Of a stretch of 64,000 bases of DNA, positions 46,624 to 56,759 are shown piece by piece. Source of the DNA: Clitoria ternatea (Eukaryota; Streptophyta; Magnoliopsida; Fabales; Fabaceae). The DNA lies in contig CM075675.1 of the NCBI GenBank assembly GCA_037962975.1, positions 50,080,501 to 50,144,500 on the forward strand. Reading direction: 5' to 3'. Position numbers and translations under genes: made by a program. How positions within the stretch are numbered: position 1 is the first letter of the stretch; every line of letters begins with the position of its first letter. A model generated the notes under the pieces. The model saw only the letters and a list, made by a program, of their open reading frames with translations. It did no database searches and was not told the origin of the DNA.

Positions 46624-46693
46624 GTGGTATCAGAGCCTAGCCTCTCCTAGTACGGTATGGTTCGAGGACGAACCAGGCGGAAGCTGGTGGGCA
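46624..46693 (+). other. Cassandra interior with primer-binding site
   Basis: Seventy bases only: TGGTATCAGAGCC at 46625-46637 (initiator Met-tRNA type) and a purine-rich end next to LTR 2. Matches the minimal interior of TRIM elements. Confidence 0.88.
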
Positions 46694-47189
46694 TGTGACA
46701 TCCTGGCGCTGTTGAGGGCGGGGAGTGATCGCCGGTGCATGGACACGGACAAGGAGCGGCTCCTGGCAGGCTTCCAGCGGGGAATGTGACATCCCGGGCA
46801 CTGTTGAGGGCGGGGAGTGATCGTCGGTGCATGGGCACGGACAAGGAGCGGCTCCTGGCAGGCTTCCAGTGGGAGGGACACATGAATGAATCGAATACAT
46901 ACCGGAATGAGAGGGATCCAAAGACTGTATAGGTATGGGACTATACAGTCGAGGATAGCTTAAAGAAATGAATTCGTACTACCTATACCAACAAATGCAT
47001 TAGCCTTTTCGGTAGCCTATCACTTAAGAACTCCAAAGTTAAGCGTGCTTAACTTGGAGTAATTCTGGCATGGGTGACCTCCTAGGAAGTTCTCAGGAAA
47101 TGTGTGAGTGAGGACAAAAGCACATTGGAAAGGACTCGTGTTGGTCTGTGGGGCAAGTCGTTCATTCCTAAAAAGCGGCCGGGGCGTTA
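46694..47189 (+). repeat. Cassandra LTR 2, last two bases missing
   Basis: 496 of an expected 498 bp, with the same 91-bp duplication (second start at 46785). 5S box A at 47037-47048. Runs from GGGGCGTTA straight into GAATCCGATATG of a Tekay integrase end. Confidence 0.88.
46974..47098 (+). ncRNA. 5S rRNA-like core in Cassandra LTR 2
   Basis: Same as in LTR 1 with small changes (GCATGGGTGACCTCCTAGGAAG, so box C has one change). Part of the LTR, not a ribosomal gene. Confidence 0.75.
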
Positions 47190-47274
47190 GAATCCGATAT
47201 GAGGCGGATGTACCCTCATCTTTTTCAACCGGGACACTGATTTCGGGGACGAAATCTCCTTTTAGGGGGGTGAG
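47190..47274 (+). pseudogene. Tail of an upstream Tekay-like pol
   Basis: Codes the last residues of the polyprotein (MRRMYPHLFQPGH, stop) and the purine tract before the LTR. It equals 54295-54380. It is all that remains of an internal region that once lay left of the LTR at 47275, so a tandem array is implied here too. Confidence 0.85.
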
Positions 47275-49701
47275 TGTAACATCCCTTATGTTTTTAATGA
47301 GAATTATAAGAAATGGGAGATGTTAGTAAATATTTTAGAAGTTTTATTTAATATTTGTTCTGTGCGAGCCAAAGATTAGAAAAGCCGGTGTCGAGGTCGG
47401 TATCTGAAACGCGAGCAGGCGGAGTTAAAGAGCGGAAGTGTGGGAGAAGAGCGGGCAGGGCTAGGCGGTTTGGTCCTACCGTTGTGGGGAGAGCGCCTCA
47501 CACGGAGTCACAGCCCGGATTAACCTCATAATGATGGAGACAACAGATATAAGTAATCAAGAGGTGAGCACGGATAAAGTATCCGATCTCTCAGGTTGTA
47601 GCTCGGATTTCCGAGGTATGAACATTAAGTAAGGACGGCGGGGCCGATATTTATATCGGACCTATACTCTTGCGAATTATTAGAGGATTATGACTACTTG
47701 GACGTTGAAGGGATAAACACGTGTAATTGATTTGATAACCATGCAATAGTTTAAAATAGTGAAATTGATTAAATTTAGTAAGAATACAAATAAAATAAAG
47801 GAAAAGACGATCTTGCCCATGAGTTATATATGTATATGGAGATTCTCTTCCTTCCCTCTGGATTATTCACAAGTTACCTTTGCTATCAGTTTGTTCCTTC
47901 TCTTCCGTTTTTCTCTTCTCTCTTAATGCTGATCTGCATGCACTGGAGTGAGACTCCATTTGTGTCTGAACTTCAATTTAACCCCATTCCTGTGATCGAG
48001 ACTTTAAGATGAGTCTACTGATCCGTTCCAATTATGATTCCCTTATTTCTTTTATTCTTTAGCTGTTAAGGGCCATGCATGGCTATATTCGTGGCTGTTC
48101 TCCACTCCTCTGTGAGTGTGAACCCAAATGTTGTCCATGAACTAAGGACGTTGAAGTGATGAAGCGGTAATTCATGATCCGTAGGTAGTAGGCTAAGCAA
48201 CGGAAGACTGAGTGAAGGAGTTGAGACTGCGAAACCAGTGCTCGGAGGAAAGAATCGACACAAAGAACAGATCATCGAAGCGTGGAATCAGAGTAAGGGG
48301 GGGTGTTCGGGTTATAATTAATTAGAATAGGACTCGCTTCTAATTCAGGTCCTTGGGTTGTGTAAACGGGTTAAGGAAAATGTTACTAAACGTGGTGTGT
48401 GTTTATACTTGTGCATGTGTGATAGTGTACATTGATGAGTTGAGAATTGGGTGTGTGGTTGAGTTATCATGCATGATCTTGAAATATTTAATATTGACGT
48501 AATCAGTGTTATGCGACTCCGGGTTAGCAAGCAGGCTACCCGAGGGATGAGAAAATTGATATCTAATGTGAAATGATCAGTGTTATGCGACTCCGGGTTA
48601 GCAAGCAGGCTACCCGAGGGATGAGAAAATTGATATTATTATGAAAGGTAAATTGTTGAATGATTATGTGGTATGGGATGGCCGACGGTATATGATAGCC
48701 CCTCATTTCCGGCTCCCGTGGTTTTCGTGCCCAGTTGAGCTACCCAGTGGTCAAGTAGGACCCAGTGGTCGAGGTGGAGAGTCAAGCAGGACTCAGTGAA
48801 CCAAGCAGGGTTCACGGGGTGTCAAGTAGGACCCCCAGCTGAAGGCCAATCCTTTAGTATCTGGATACTAGGAGTCAGATTGTATGAGAGTCAGTTGTGA
48901 TCATGATGCATGTAATGAATGTGATGTATGTAATGAATGTGATGTATGTAATGAATGTGATGTATGTAATGAATGCGATGAATATGAGGAAATGGATGGA
49001 ATTGTGTAGTTGGTTTAATACAGTTACTGCATGAAATACTCTATGTTTCGGTATGTTTATTTAGAAGTAATGATTGATGTGTATGTATAGATATGCATGT
49101 GTATTTGTTAAGATCCGTTCTAAATTAATTATTATGCCAAACACTCACCCTTGCATTTTTTTTTTAGTAACCAGAGTCAGGGAGGGGGAAGGAGCCGTGG
49201 AGCCGCGCCAAGGGGGAGAACGGTGCCAGGGTCCAAATGAATTTGAGTGACTCTTTATAGAGTCTTATGTGTGTATAAAAACCTCGTATTATAATTATTA
49301 GTTGCGTTTAGTTAAGACCGGATCAGATGTAAAACTATATCTTAAAATATATTTCTGTTATGTGTATATGTTTTCATGGTAGCTATGGTAACTCCTTGGG
49401 TTCACAGGACCATTTGTTAGAGCGAAGTTTTGGGTGTCCGGTTGCATGTTGGTTTAATCCGATGTGAGAAAGGTATTCGTTCAACGAATAGTACCTCGTC
49501 TAAGTGAGAGTCCGGAGTCTCGCTTAGACGAGTAGGGGCCTCGCTCAAGCAGGACGCCCTGATTTCCCTTTCTCTCATCCGTTGTGTTCAAATTAAATTG
49601 TTTTTCCCTAAATATAGATTAATTTTCAAGATAAGGGAGAATTTATCGTAAAAGGTAATTGTTTAAATAAAAATAAACGCAAAATAATCTAGGACGTTAC
49701 A
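47275..49701 (+). repeat. Tekay-like LTR, left copy, 2,427 bp
   Basis: TGTAACATCCC to GGACGTTACA. A TATA-like TTATATATGTATATGG is near 47824. Contains a duplicated ~80-bp unit (48505-48640, GTGTTATGCGACTCCGGGTT) and an 18-bp minisatellite (48911-48980). Its middle shares landmarks with 14085-16836. Confidence 0.9.
48911..48985. repeat. 18-bp minisatellite in Tekay LTR
   Basis: Four copies of TGTAATGAATGTGATGTA, the last with GCGATG. The partner array in the right LTR is at about 55970-56040. Confidence 0.9.
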
Positions 49702-49703
49702 CT

Positions 49704-49717
49704 TGGTATCAGAGCGG
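49704..49717 (+). other. Primer-binding site of plus-strand Tekay-like copy
   Basis: TGGTATCAGAGCGG two bases after the LTR end. Same site as at 39062-39075 in minus sense. Confidence 0.9.
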
Positions 49718-49930
49718 TTCTTTCTAGAGCCGGTGTGTGGGCCGATCTAGTGAATGTGATAGTTTTATGAAAGTTAATTGTATTTTGTTGTGTTGAGATT
49801 GTGTGTGGTCTGGCACCGTTCCCTTGGCACTCTACTGGCGTTGTATTCTATGAATATAAGGTAAATTTATGATCCCCTGACTGATCTTGGTTATTAATGG
49901 TGATGTGTTTACTTATTGTAGAATTACTAA
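49718..49930 (+). other. Leader of the plus-strand Tekay-like copy
   Basis: About 210 bp between the primer-binding site and the Gag ATG; no protein seen. Confidence 0.6.
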
Positions 49931-51232
49931 ATGGCCGGAGAGGCTAGTTCTGGGGGAAGAGATGATTTCTTCTCTAGATTTACTCAGCTGATGAGTAGGA
50001 CCGAGTCCGGTCCCACTCTGGATAAATTCCTGAAAAGGAATCCTCCAACTTACAAAGGGGGACATGACTATGACGGGGCACACATCTGGATTAGGGATAT
50101 TGAACAGGTTTTTGAATATTTTGAGTGCTCTGAAGATCAAAAGGTTCTATTTGCTACTTACCAACTAAAAGACGAGGCTAGAGTATGGTGGTCCCGTATG
50201 AAGGTGCAGATGAACGCAGCTAATGAGCCATTGGTATGGGCGAATTTTCGAAGGAGGTTCCTTGTTAAATACTTCCCAGACAACTACAAAATCCGGAAAG
50301 AAATGGAATTCCTGAAGTTAGAGCAAGACCGGATGTCTGTAGCGGAGTACACCAGCAAGTTTGACGAGCTGTGTGATTTTTACCACCCTTTCTCGTTAGA
50401 AGGGACTGAAGGCAGCAAGTGTGCCAAATACGAAGCTGGACTACGGATTGAGCTCCGTAGTGTAATCGTACCGATGGAGATTAGGGACTATCCGACCTTG
50501 GTGAACAAAGCAAGGCTGACTAAAGAAGTACAGTTGCAAAGGATGTCTCAGCCAAGAGATAAAAAGCCATTGAAGGCAAAAGCATTCAGCTTCAAGAGGA
50601 TGGGTCAACTCTTTCGGGGCGGCAAGTCTTCTGCTACCTCCTCATCCTCCTCTGGCCGTGGTTCCACTGGTCGATCGGGTAATCCCCCTGGGAATCGTAC
50701 ATGCTACAATTGTGGTCAAGAAGGACACATTGCCAAACATTGCCAAGCTAATCAGATTGTGTGCTTCCAGTGCGGACGACCAGGGCACCTCAGGCCCGAT
50801 TGCCCTCAAAGGCAGCAGCAGGGCAGGACGGATAACCGAACTAACTCTTCTGGGAACCGGGGTTCCAACTTCACGAGAGGAGGTCGGAATGGAGCTGGTA
50901 GAGGGAACCGACAAGCGGGGAGATATGACGCCCAATCTAGCGGTGCCCAGAACGCCATGGCCGGGCGTGTATTTGCATTTGATGCTTCAGAGGCTACGAG
51001 GAATGACAATTTGGTACAGGGTAAGTGCCTCATCTGTGGTTATCTGGTTGATGTGATTTATGATTCTGGTGCCACCCATTCCTTTATTTCGGAAAGCTGT
51101 GTGCGACGGCTTGGTCTGCCAATCAGTTTGATGGAGAACGCTCTTATTGTTTCCACTCCAACTGGTTCTACTTTCCGTGCAACTACAGTGTGTAGGGAAC
51201 TACCGATGCAAATCGAAACCCGTACTTTTTGA
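49931..51232 (+). pseudogene. Tekay-like Gag and protease start, ends at a nonsense codon
   Basis: 433 codons. Gag capsid region (about 30-220: FEYFECSEDQKVLFATYQL, ARVWWSRMKVQ, EMEFLKLEQ), Ser-rich linker, two zinc knuckles CYNCGQEGHIAKHC (about 259) and CFQCGRPGHLRPDC (about 279), a Gly/Arg/Asn-rich stretch, then the protease site YDSGATHSFISE (about 377). The frame ends RTF(TGA), where the minus-strand copy reads RTFRVN, so an Arg codon became a stop. Upstream of that stop the protein looks whole and could still make Gag. Confidence 0.9.
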
Positions 51233-52876
51233 GTAAATTTTATCTGTATGCCATTGAAGGACTTAGACGTTATTCTAGGTCTTGATTGGCTTGCTGCTAA
51301 TCATGTATTGGTCGACTGTTATCGGAAGAATATTGTTTTCTCCCAGAAACTTGACGTGAAGAACGGGGTGAGCGATGTCCTAACCACGTATGTTGTTTTA
51401 TTCGCTTCGGAGGGTCGACATAACCTCCTGCTAAATGATATTCCGATTGTTTGTGAATTTCCTGACGTTTTTCCGGAAGAAATTCCGGAGCTACCTCCTA
51501 GTCGAGAGATTGATTTCTCTATTGACTTGATTCCCGGGGCAGAACCGGTGTCCCGAGCACCATATAGAATGTTTTCGGTGGAATTAACCGAAGTGAAGAA
51601 ACAAGTGAGCCAATTATTAGAAAAGGGCTTTATCCGACCTAGTGCCTCACCCTGGGGCGCTCCGGTGTTACTAGTAAAGAAGAAGGACGGTAGTATGCGC
51701 ATGTGTATTGATTATCGACAGCTGAACAAACTGACGATCAAAAATAAGTATCCACTACCCCGGATTGATGATTTACTGGACCAGTTGCGAGGCGCCGTTG
51801 TGTTCTCTAAGATTGACTTGAGGTCGGGATACCACCAAATCCGAGTGAGGTCGGAGGATATCCCAAAGACAGCATTTTGGACTCGTTATGGGCACTTCGA
51901 GTACGTAGTAATGCCCTTTGGAGTAACAAACGCTCCTGCCATTTTTATGGATTATATGAATCGGACTTTTCAACCGTACTTGGATCAGTTTGTGGTAGTA
52001 TTCATTGATGATATTTTGGTATATTCGAGGTCGGACGAGGAGCATGCTCAACATCTTCGACTTGTTTTACAAGCACTCCGCGAGAAGAAGTTGTACGCTA
52101 AATTATCTAAGTGTGAGTTCTGGAAGAGTAGTGTACAATTCTTGGGGCATGTAATTTCCCAAGAGGGAGTCTCAGTTGATCCGACAAAAATTGAGGCGGT
52201 TATGACTTGGGAGACACCGAAGTCAGTAACTGAAATCCGGAGTTTCCTTGGATTAGCTGGATACTATCGACATTTCATTGAGGGGTTCTCTCCGATAGCA
52301 CTCCCTCTGACTCGATTGACAAGGAAAGGAAACCCTTTCGTGTGGTCGGAGAAATGTGAATTAAGTTTCCAAACTCTGAAGCAGTGTTTAACTACTGCGC
52401 CCGTGCTTGCACTGCCCGATGTGACCAAAGAATTTGAAGTATATTGTGATGCATCCAAATTTGGAGTGGGGTGTGTGTTGATGCAAGCGGATCGAGCAAT
52501 TGCCTATGCTTCAAGGCAATTGAGGCCACATGAGGAGAATTACCCGACCCATGACCTGGAACTCGCAGCAGTAGTGTACGCACTGAAGATTTGGTGCCAT
52601 TACCTGTATGGAGCTCGCTTTGTAGTATTCAGCGACCACAAGAGTTTAAAGTATTTATTTGATCAAAAGGAGCTAAATATGAGACAGAGGAGGTGGATGG
52701 AGTATTTGAAAGATTATGACTTCGATTTGAAGTATCACCCGGGCAAAGCAAATGTTGTGGCAGATGCACAAAGCAGGAAGGTATTACACGTGGCTTACTT
52801 AATGGGCAGAGAACAAGAATTGCTAGAAAGCTTTAGGGATTTGAATATTGGAGTGGTCATGAGTGCGCCAAATTGA
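51233..52876 (+). pseudogene. Tekay-like protease end, RT and RNase H
   Basis: Continues in frame after the TGA at 51230-51232: MPLKDLDVILGLDWL, RT with NKYPLPRIDDLLDQL, MPFGVTNAPAIFMDYMNR and catalytic FIDDILVYS (near 52003), then RNase H with YCDASKFGVGCVLMQ, FSDHKSLKYLFDQKE and VADAQSRK (copy 1 has VADALSRK). Stops at PN(TGA), where the minus-strand copy reads PNRMTIG. No other break in between. Confidence 0.9.
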
Positions 52877-53515
52877 ATGACGATTGGAATGTTAAAAATC
52901 TCCAATGAATTTCTGGAGTTTGTGATGGCCGCGCAGAAAGACGATAAAGAGTTACTGAAGTTGATCGACACTCAGACCCGAGGTAAAAATGAAGAGATAA
53001 CTCGAGGTGGCGATGGAGTATGGAGATTCAAGAATCGAGTTGTGGTGCCTGCACATGGAGGCTTCAGGCAGGCTGTGCTAGCAGAAGCACACAAGAGCTC
53101 TCTAAGTATACATCCAGGAGTGACAAAAATGTATCATGACTTAAGAAAGGAATTTTGGTGGCCAAACATGAAGAAGGCAATAATCAAGTACGTGAAATCC
53201 TGTGTTATATGTCAGAAGTGCAAGGTTGAGCACCAACGACCTCCGGGTTTGCTTCAACCTCCTGAAATTCCGATCTGGAAGTGGGAAGGTATCACCATGG
53301 ACTTCGTGTCCGGACTACCCCGCACTCAAAACGGATACAACGCGATTTGGGTGATTGTTGATCGACTAACCAAAAGTGCGCATTTCCTGGCAATAAATAT
53401 GAAGTGGTCATTAGATCGATTAGCTAAGTTGTACGTTGCTGAGGTCGTACGACTGCATGGTGTGCCATCAAGCATTATCTCCGATCGGGATCCCCGATTT
53501 ACTTCAAGATTTTAG
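52877..53515 (+). pseudogene. Tekay-like integrase, zinc and core domains
   Basis: In frame after the second TGA: zinc domain HPGVTKMYHDLRKEFWW to CVICQKC, then core with GITMDFVSGLPR (first acid) and SDRDPRFTSRF (second acid). It stops at RF(TAG), where the minus-strand copies have RFWESL, so Trp became a stop. Confidence 0.9.
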
Positions 53516-54345
53516 GGAAGTTTGAAACAACAACTGGGTACTGAACTCAAACTGAGCTCAGCTTACCATCCTCAAACTGATGGCCAATCAGAACGGACTA
53601 TACAGACTCTTGAAGATATGTTAAGAGCATGTGTGCTGGAGCAGGGCGGATCATGGGAGAAATACTTGCCTTGGTGGAATTTGCATATAATAACAGTTAC
53701 CATAGCAGCATTGGGATGGCTCCATACGAAGCTCTTTATGGTCGAAAATGTCGTACTCCATTATGTTGGAATGAGAATGGCGATGCCCTTCATCTGGGGC
53801 CTGAGATGATTCAAGAGATGAATGAGCAAATCGCTTTAATCCGAGGGAAGATAAAAATTGCTCAAGATCAGCAAAAAAGTTATTATGACAATCGGCATAG
53901 ACCCCTTGAATTCCAAGTGGGTGATTGGGTGTTCCTAAGAATTTCGCCAACCAAAGGTGTAGGTCGAATTTTGAAGAGTCAAAAGCTTAATCCGAAGTAT
54001 ATTGGACCATACCAAATTCTAGAGTGGATTGGTGAAGTCGCATATCGGCTGGATCTTCCCCAATCATTGACTAACATCCACAACGTGTTCCACGTATCAC
54101 AACTTCGAGCCTACATTCCATGTGATACAATGATTGTACCGAGTGATTCCATTGAAGTGAAGAAAAACCTGACAGTGGAGGCTGTACCGGTTAGCATTGA
54201 AGAGCACCAAACCAAACGTTTAAGGAACAAGGAGGTACCGCTGGTGAAGGTGAAGTGGCAGAATTTACATTGGATGAACTACACTTGGGAGTTAGAATCC
54301 GATATGAGGCGGATGTACCCTCATCTTTTTCAACCGGGACACTGA
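53516..54345 (+). pseudogene. Tekay-like integrase end with chromodomain
   Basis: After the TAG: LGTELKLSSAYHPQTDGQSE (third catalytic acid), a one-base loss near 53670 (KYLP then frame change to LVEFAYNNSYHSS), then HRPLEFQVGDWVFL, NVFHVSQLRAYIP and a chromodomain-like end VPVSIEEHQTKRLRNKEV to MRRMYPHLFQPGH. The chromodomain places the family in the chromoviruses; the Tekay name is by general pattern. In all, the copy has three stops and one frameshift. Confidence 0.88.
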
Positions 54346-54364
54346 TTTCGGGGACGAAATCTCC

Positions 54365-54380
54365 TTTTAGGGGGGGTGAG
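54365..54380 (+). other. Polypurine tract, plus-strand Tekay-like copy
   Basis: TTTTAGGGGGGGTGAG directly before LTR start TGTAACATCC. The tail at 47190-47274 has one G fewer. Confidence 0.85.
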
Positions 54381-56759
54381 TGTAACATCCCTGATGTTTT
54401 TAATGAGAATTATAAGAAATGGGAGATGTTAGTAAATATTTTAGAAGTTTTATTTAATATTTGTTCTGTGCGAGCCAAAGATTGGAAAAGCCGGTGTCGA
54501 GGTCGGTATCTGAAACGCGAGCAGGCGGAGTTAAAGAGCGGAAGTGTGGGAGAAGAGCGGGCAGGGCTAGGCGGTTTGGTCCTACCGTTGTGGGGAGAGC
54601 GCCTCACACGGGGTCACAGCCCAGATTAACCTCATAATGATGGAGACAACGGATATAAGTAATCAAGAGGTGAGCACGGATAAAGTATCCGATCTCTCAG
54701 GTTGTAGCTCGGATTTCCGAGGTATGAACATTAAGTAAGGACGGCGGGGCCGATATTTATATCGGACCTATACTCTTGCGAATTATTAGAGGATTATGAC
54801 TACTTGGACGTTGAAGGGATAAACACGTGTAATTGATTTGATAACCATGCAATAGTTTAAAATAGTAAAATTGATTAAATTTAGTAAGAATACAAATAAA
54901 ATAAAGGAAAAGACGATCTTGCCCATGAGTTATATATATATATGGAGATTCTCTTCCTTCCCTCTGGATTATTCACAAGTTACCTTTGCTATCAGTTTGT
55001 TCCTTCTCTTCCGTTTTTCTCTTCTCTCTTAACGCTGATCTGCATGCACTGGAGTGAGACTCCATTTGTGTCTGAACTTTAATTTAACCCCATTCCTGTG
55101 ATCGAGACTTCAAGGTGAGTCTACTGATCCGTTCCAATTATGATTCCCTTATTTCTTTTATTCTTTAGCTGTTAAGGCCCATGCATGGCTATATTCGTGG
55201 CTGTTCTCCACTCCTCTGTGAGTGTGAACCTAAATGTTGTCCATGAACTAAGGACGTTGAAGTGATGAAGCGGTAATTCATGATCCGTAGGTAGTAGGCT
55301 AAGCAACGGAAGACTGAGTGAAGGAGTTGAGACTGCGAAACCAGTGCTCGGAGGAAAGAATCGACACAAAGAACAGATCATCGAAGCGTGGAATCAGAGT
55401 AAGGGGGGTGTTCGGGTTATAATTAATTAGAATAGGACTCGCTTCTAATTCAGGTCCTTGGGTTGCGTAAACGGGTTAAGGAAAATGTTACTAAACGTGG
55501 TGTGTGTTTATACTTGTGCATGTGTGATAGTGTACATTGATGAGTTGAGAATTGGGTGTGTGGTTGAGTTATCATGCATGATCTTGAAATATTTAATATT
55601 GACGTAATCAATGTTATGCGACTCCGGGTTAGCAAGCAGGCTACCCGAGGGATGAGAAAATTGATATCTAATGTGAAATGATCAGTGTTATGCGACTCCG
55701 GGTTAGCAAGCAGGCTACCCGAGGGATGAGAAAATTGATATTATTATGAAAGGTAAATTGTTGAATGATTATGTGGTATGGGATGGCCGACGGTATATGA
55801 TAGCCCCTCATTTCCGGCTCCCGTGGTTTTCGTGCCCAGTTGAGCTACCCAGTGGTCGAGGTGGAGAGTCAAGCAGGACTCAGTGAACCAAGCAGGGTTC
55901 ACGGGGTGTCAAGTAGGACCCCCAGCTGGGAGTCAGATTGTATGAGAGTCAGTTGTGATCATGATGCATGTAATGAATGTGATGTATGTAATGAATGTGA
56001 TGTATGTAATGAATGTGATGTATGTAATGAATGCGATGAATATGAGGAAATGGATGGAATTGTGTAGTTGGTTTAATACAGTTACTGCATGAAATACTCT
56101 ATGTTTCGGTATGTTTATTTAGAAGTAATGATTGATGTGTATGTATAGATATGCATGTGTATTTGTTAAGATCCGTTCTAAATTAATTATTATGCCAAAC
56201 ACTCACCCTTGCATTTTTTTTTTAGTAACCAGAGTCAGGGAGGGGGAAGGAGCCGTGGAGCCGCGCCAAGGGGGAGAACGGTGCCAGGGTCCAAATGAAT
56301 TTGAGTGACTCTTTATAGAGTCTTATGTGTGTATAAAAACCTCGTATTATAATTATTAGTTGCGTTTAGTTAAGACCGGATCAGATGTAAAACTATATCT
56401 TAAAATATATTTCTGTTATGTGTATATGTTTTCATGGTAGCTATGGTAACTCCTTGGGTTCACAGGACCATTTGTTAGAGCGAAGTTTTGGGTGTCCGGT
56501 TGCATGTTGGTTTAATCCGATGTGAGAAAGGTATTCGTTCAACGAATAGTACCTCGTCTAAGTGAGAGTCCGGAGTCTCGCTTAGACGAGTAGGGGCCTC
56601 GCTCAAGCGGGACGCCCTGATTTCCCTTTCTCTCATCCGTTGTGTTCAAATTAAATTGTTTTTCCCTAAATATCGATTAATTTTCAAGATAAGGGAGAAT
56701 TTATCGTAAAAGGTAATTGTTTAAATAAAAATAAACGCAAAATAATCTAGGACGTTACA
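54381..56759 (+). repeat. Tekay-like LTR, right copy, 2,379 bp
   Basis: 48 bp shorter than the left copy: an 18-bp loss between CCCAGTGGTC repeats (near 55855), a 29-bp loss after CCCCCAGCTG (near 55927) and one G. Followed directly by TTTAT. Confidence 0.9.

Larger units (their letters stand above)
46126..47189 (+). mobile_element. Cassandra TRIM with two LTRs, 3' end lost
   Basis: LTR 46126-46623 (498 bp), a 70-bp interior (46624-46693) that starts GTGGTATCAGAGCC (primer-binding site) and ends GGAAGCTGGTGGGCA, then a second LTR 46694-47189 missing only its last CA. No protein is encoded. Each LTR bears a 5S rRNA-like core. Cassandra elements are non-autonomous and rely on other elements' enzymes. 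Confidence 0.9.
46126..56759 (+). mobile_element. Composite insertion: Cassandra joined to Tekay-like array, TSD TTTAT
   Basis: A 10,634-bp block flanked by TTTAT at 46121-46125 and 56760-56764. It starts with the Cassandra terminus TGTGACATCC and ends with the Tekay LTR terminus GGACGTTACA. At 47186-47189 a shared GTTA joins Cassandra (expected GGGCGTTACA) to Tekay pol (GTTAGAATCCG, as at 54291). Either the chimaera integrated as one molecule or Tekay DNA was later put into a Cassandra copy; see findings. The TTTAT match could also be chance in AT-rich DNA. Confidence 0.75.
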
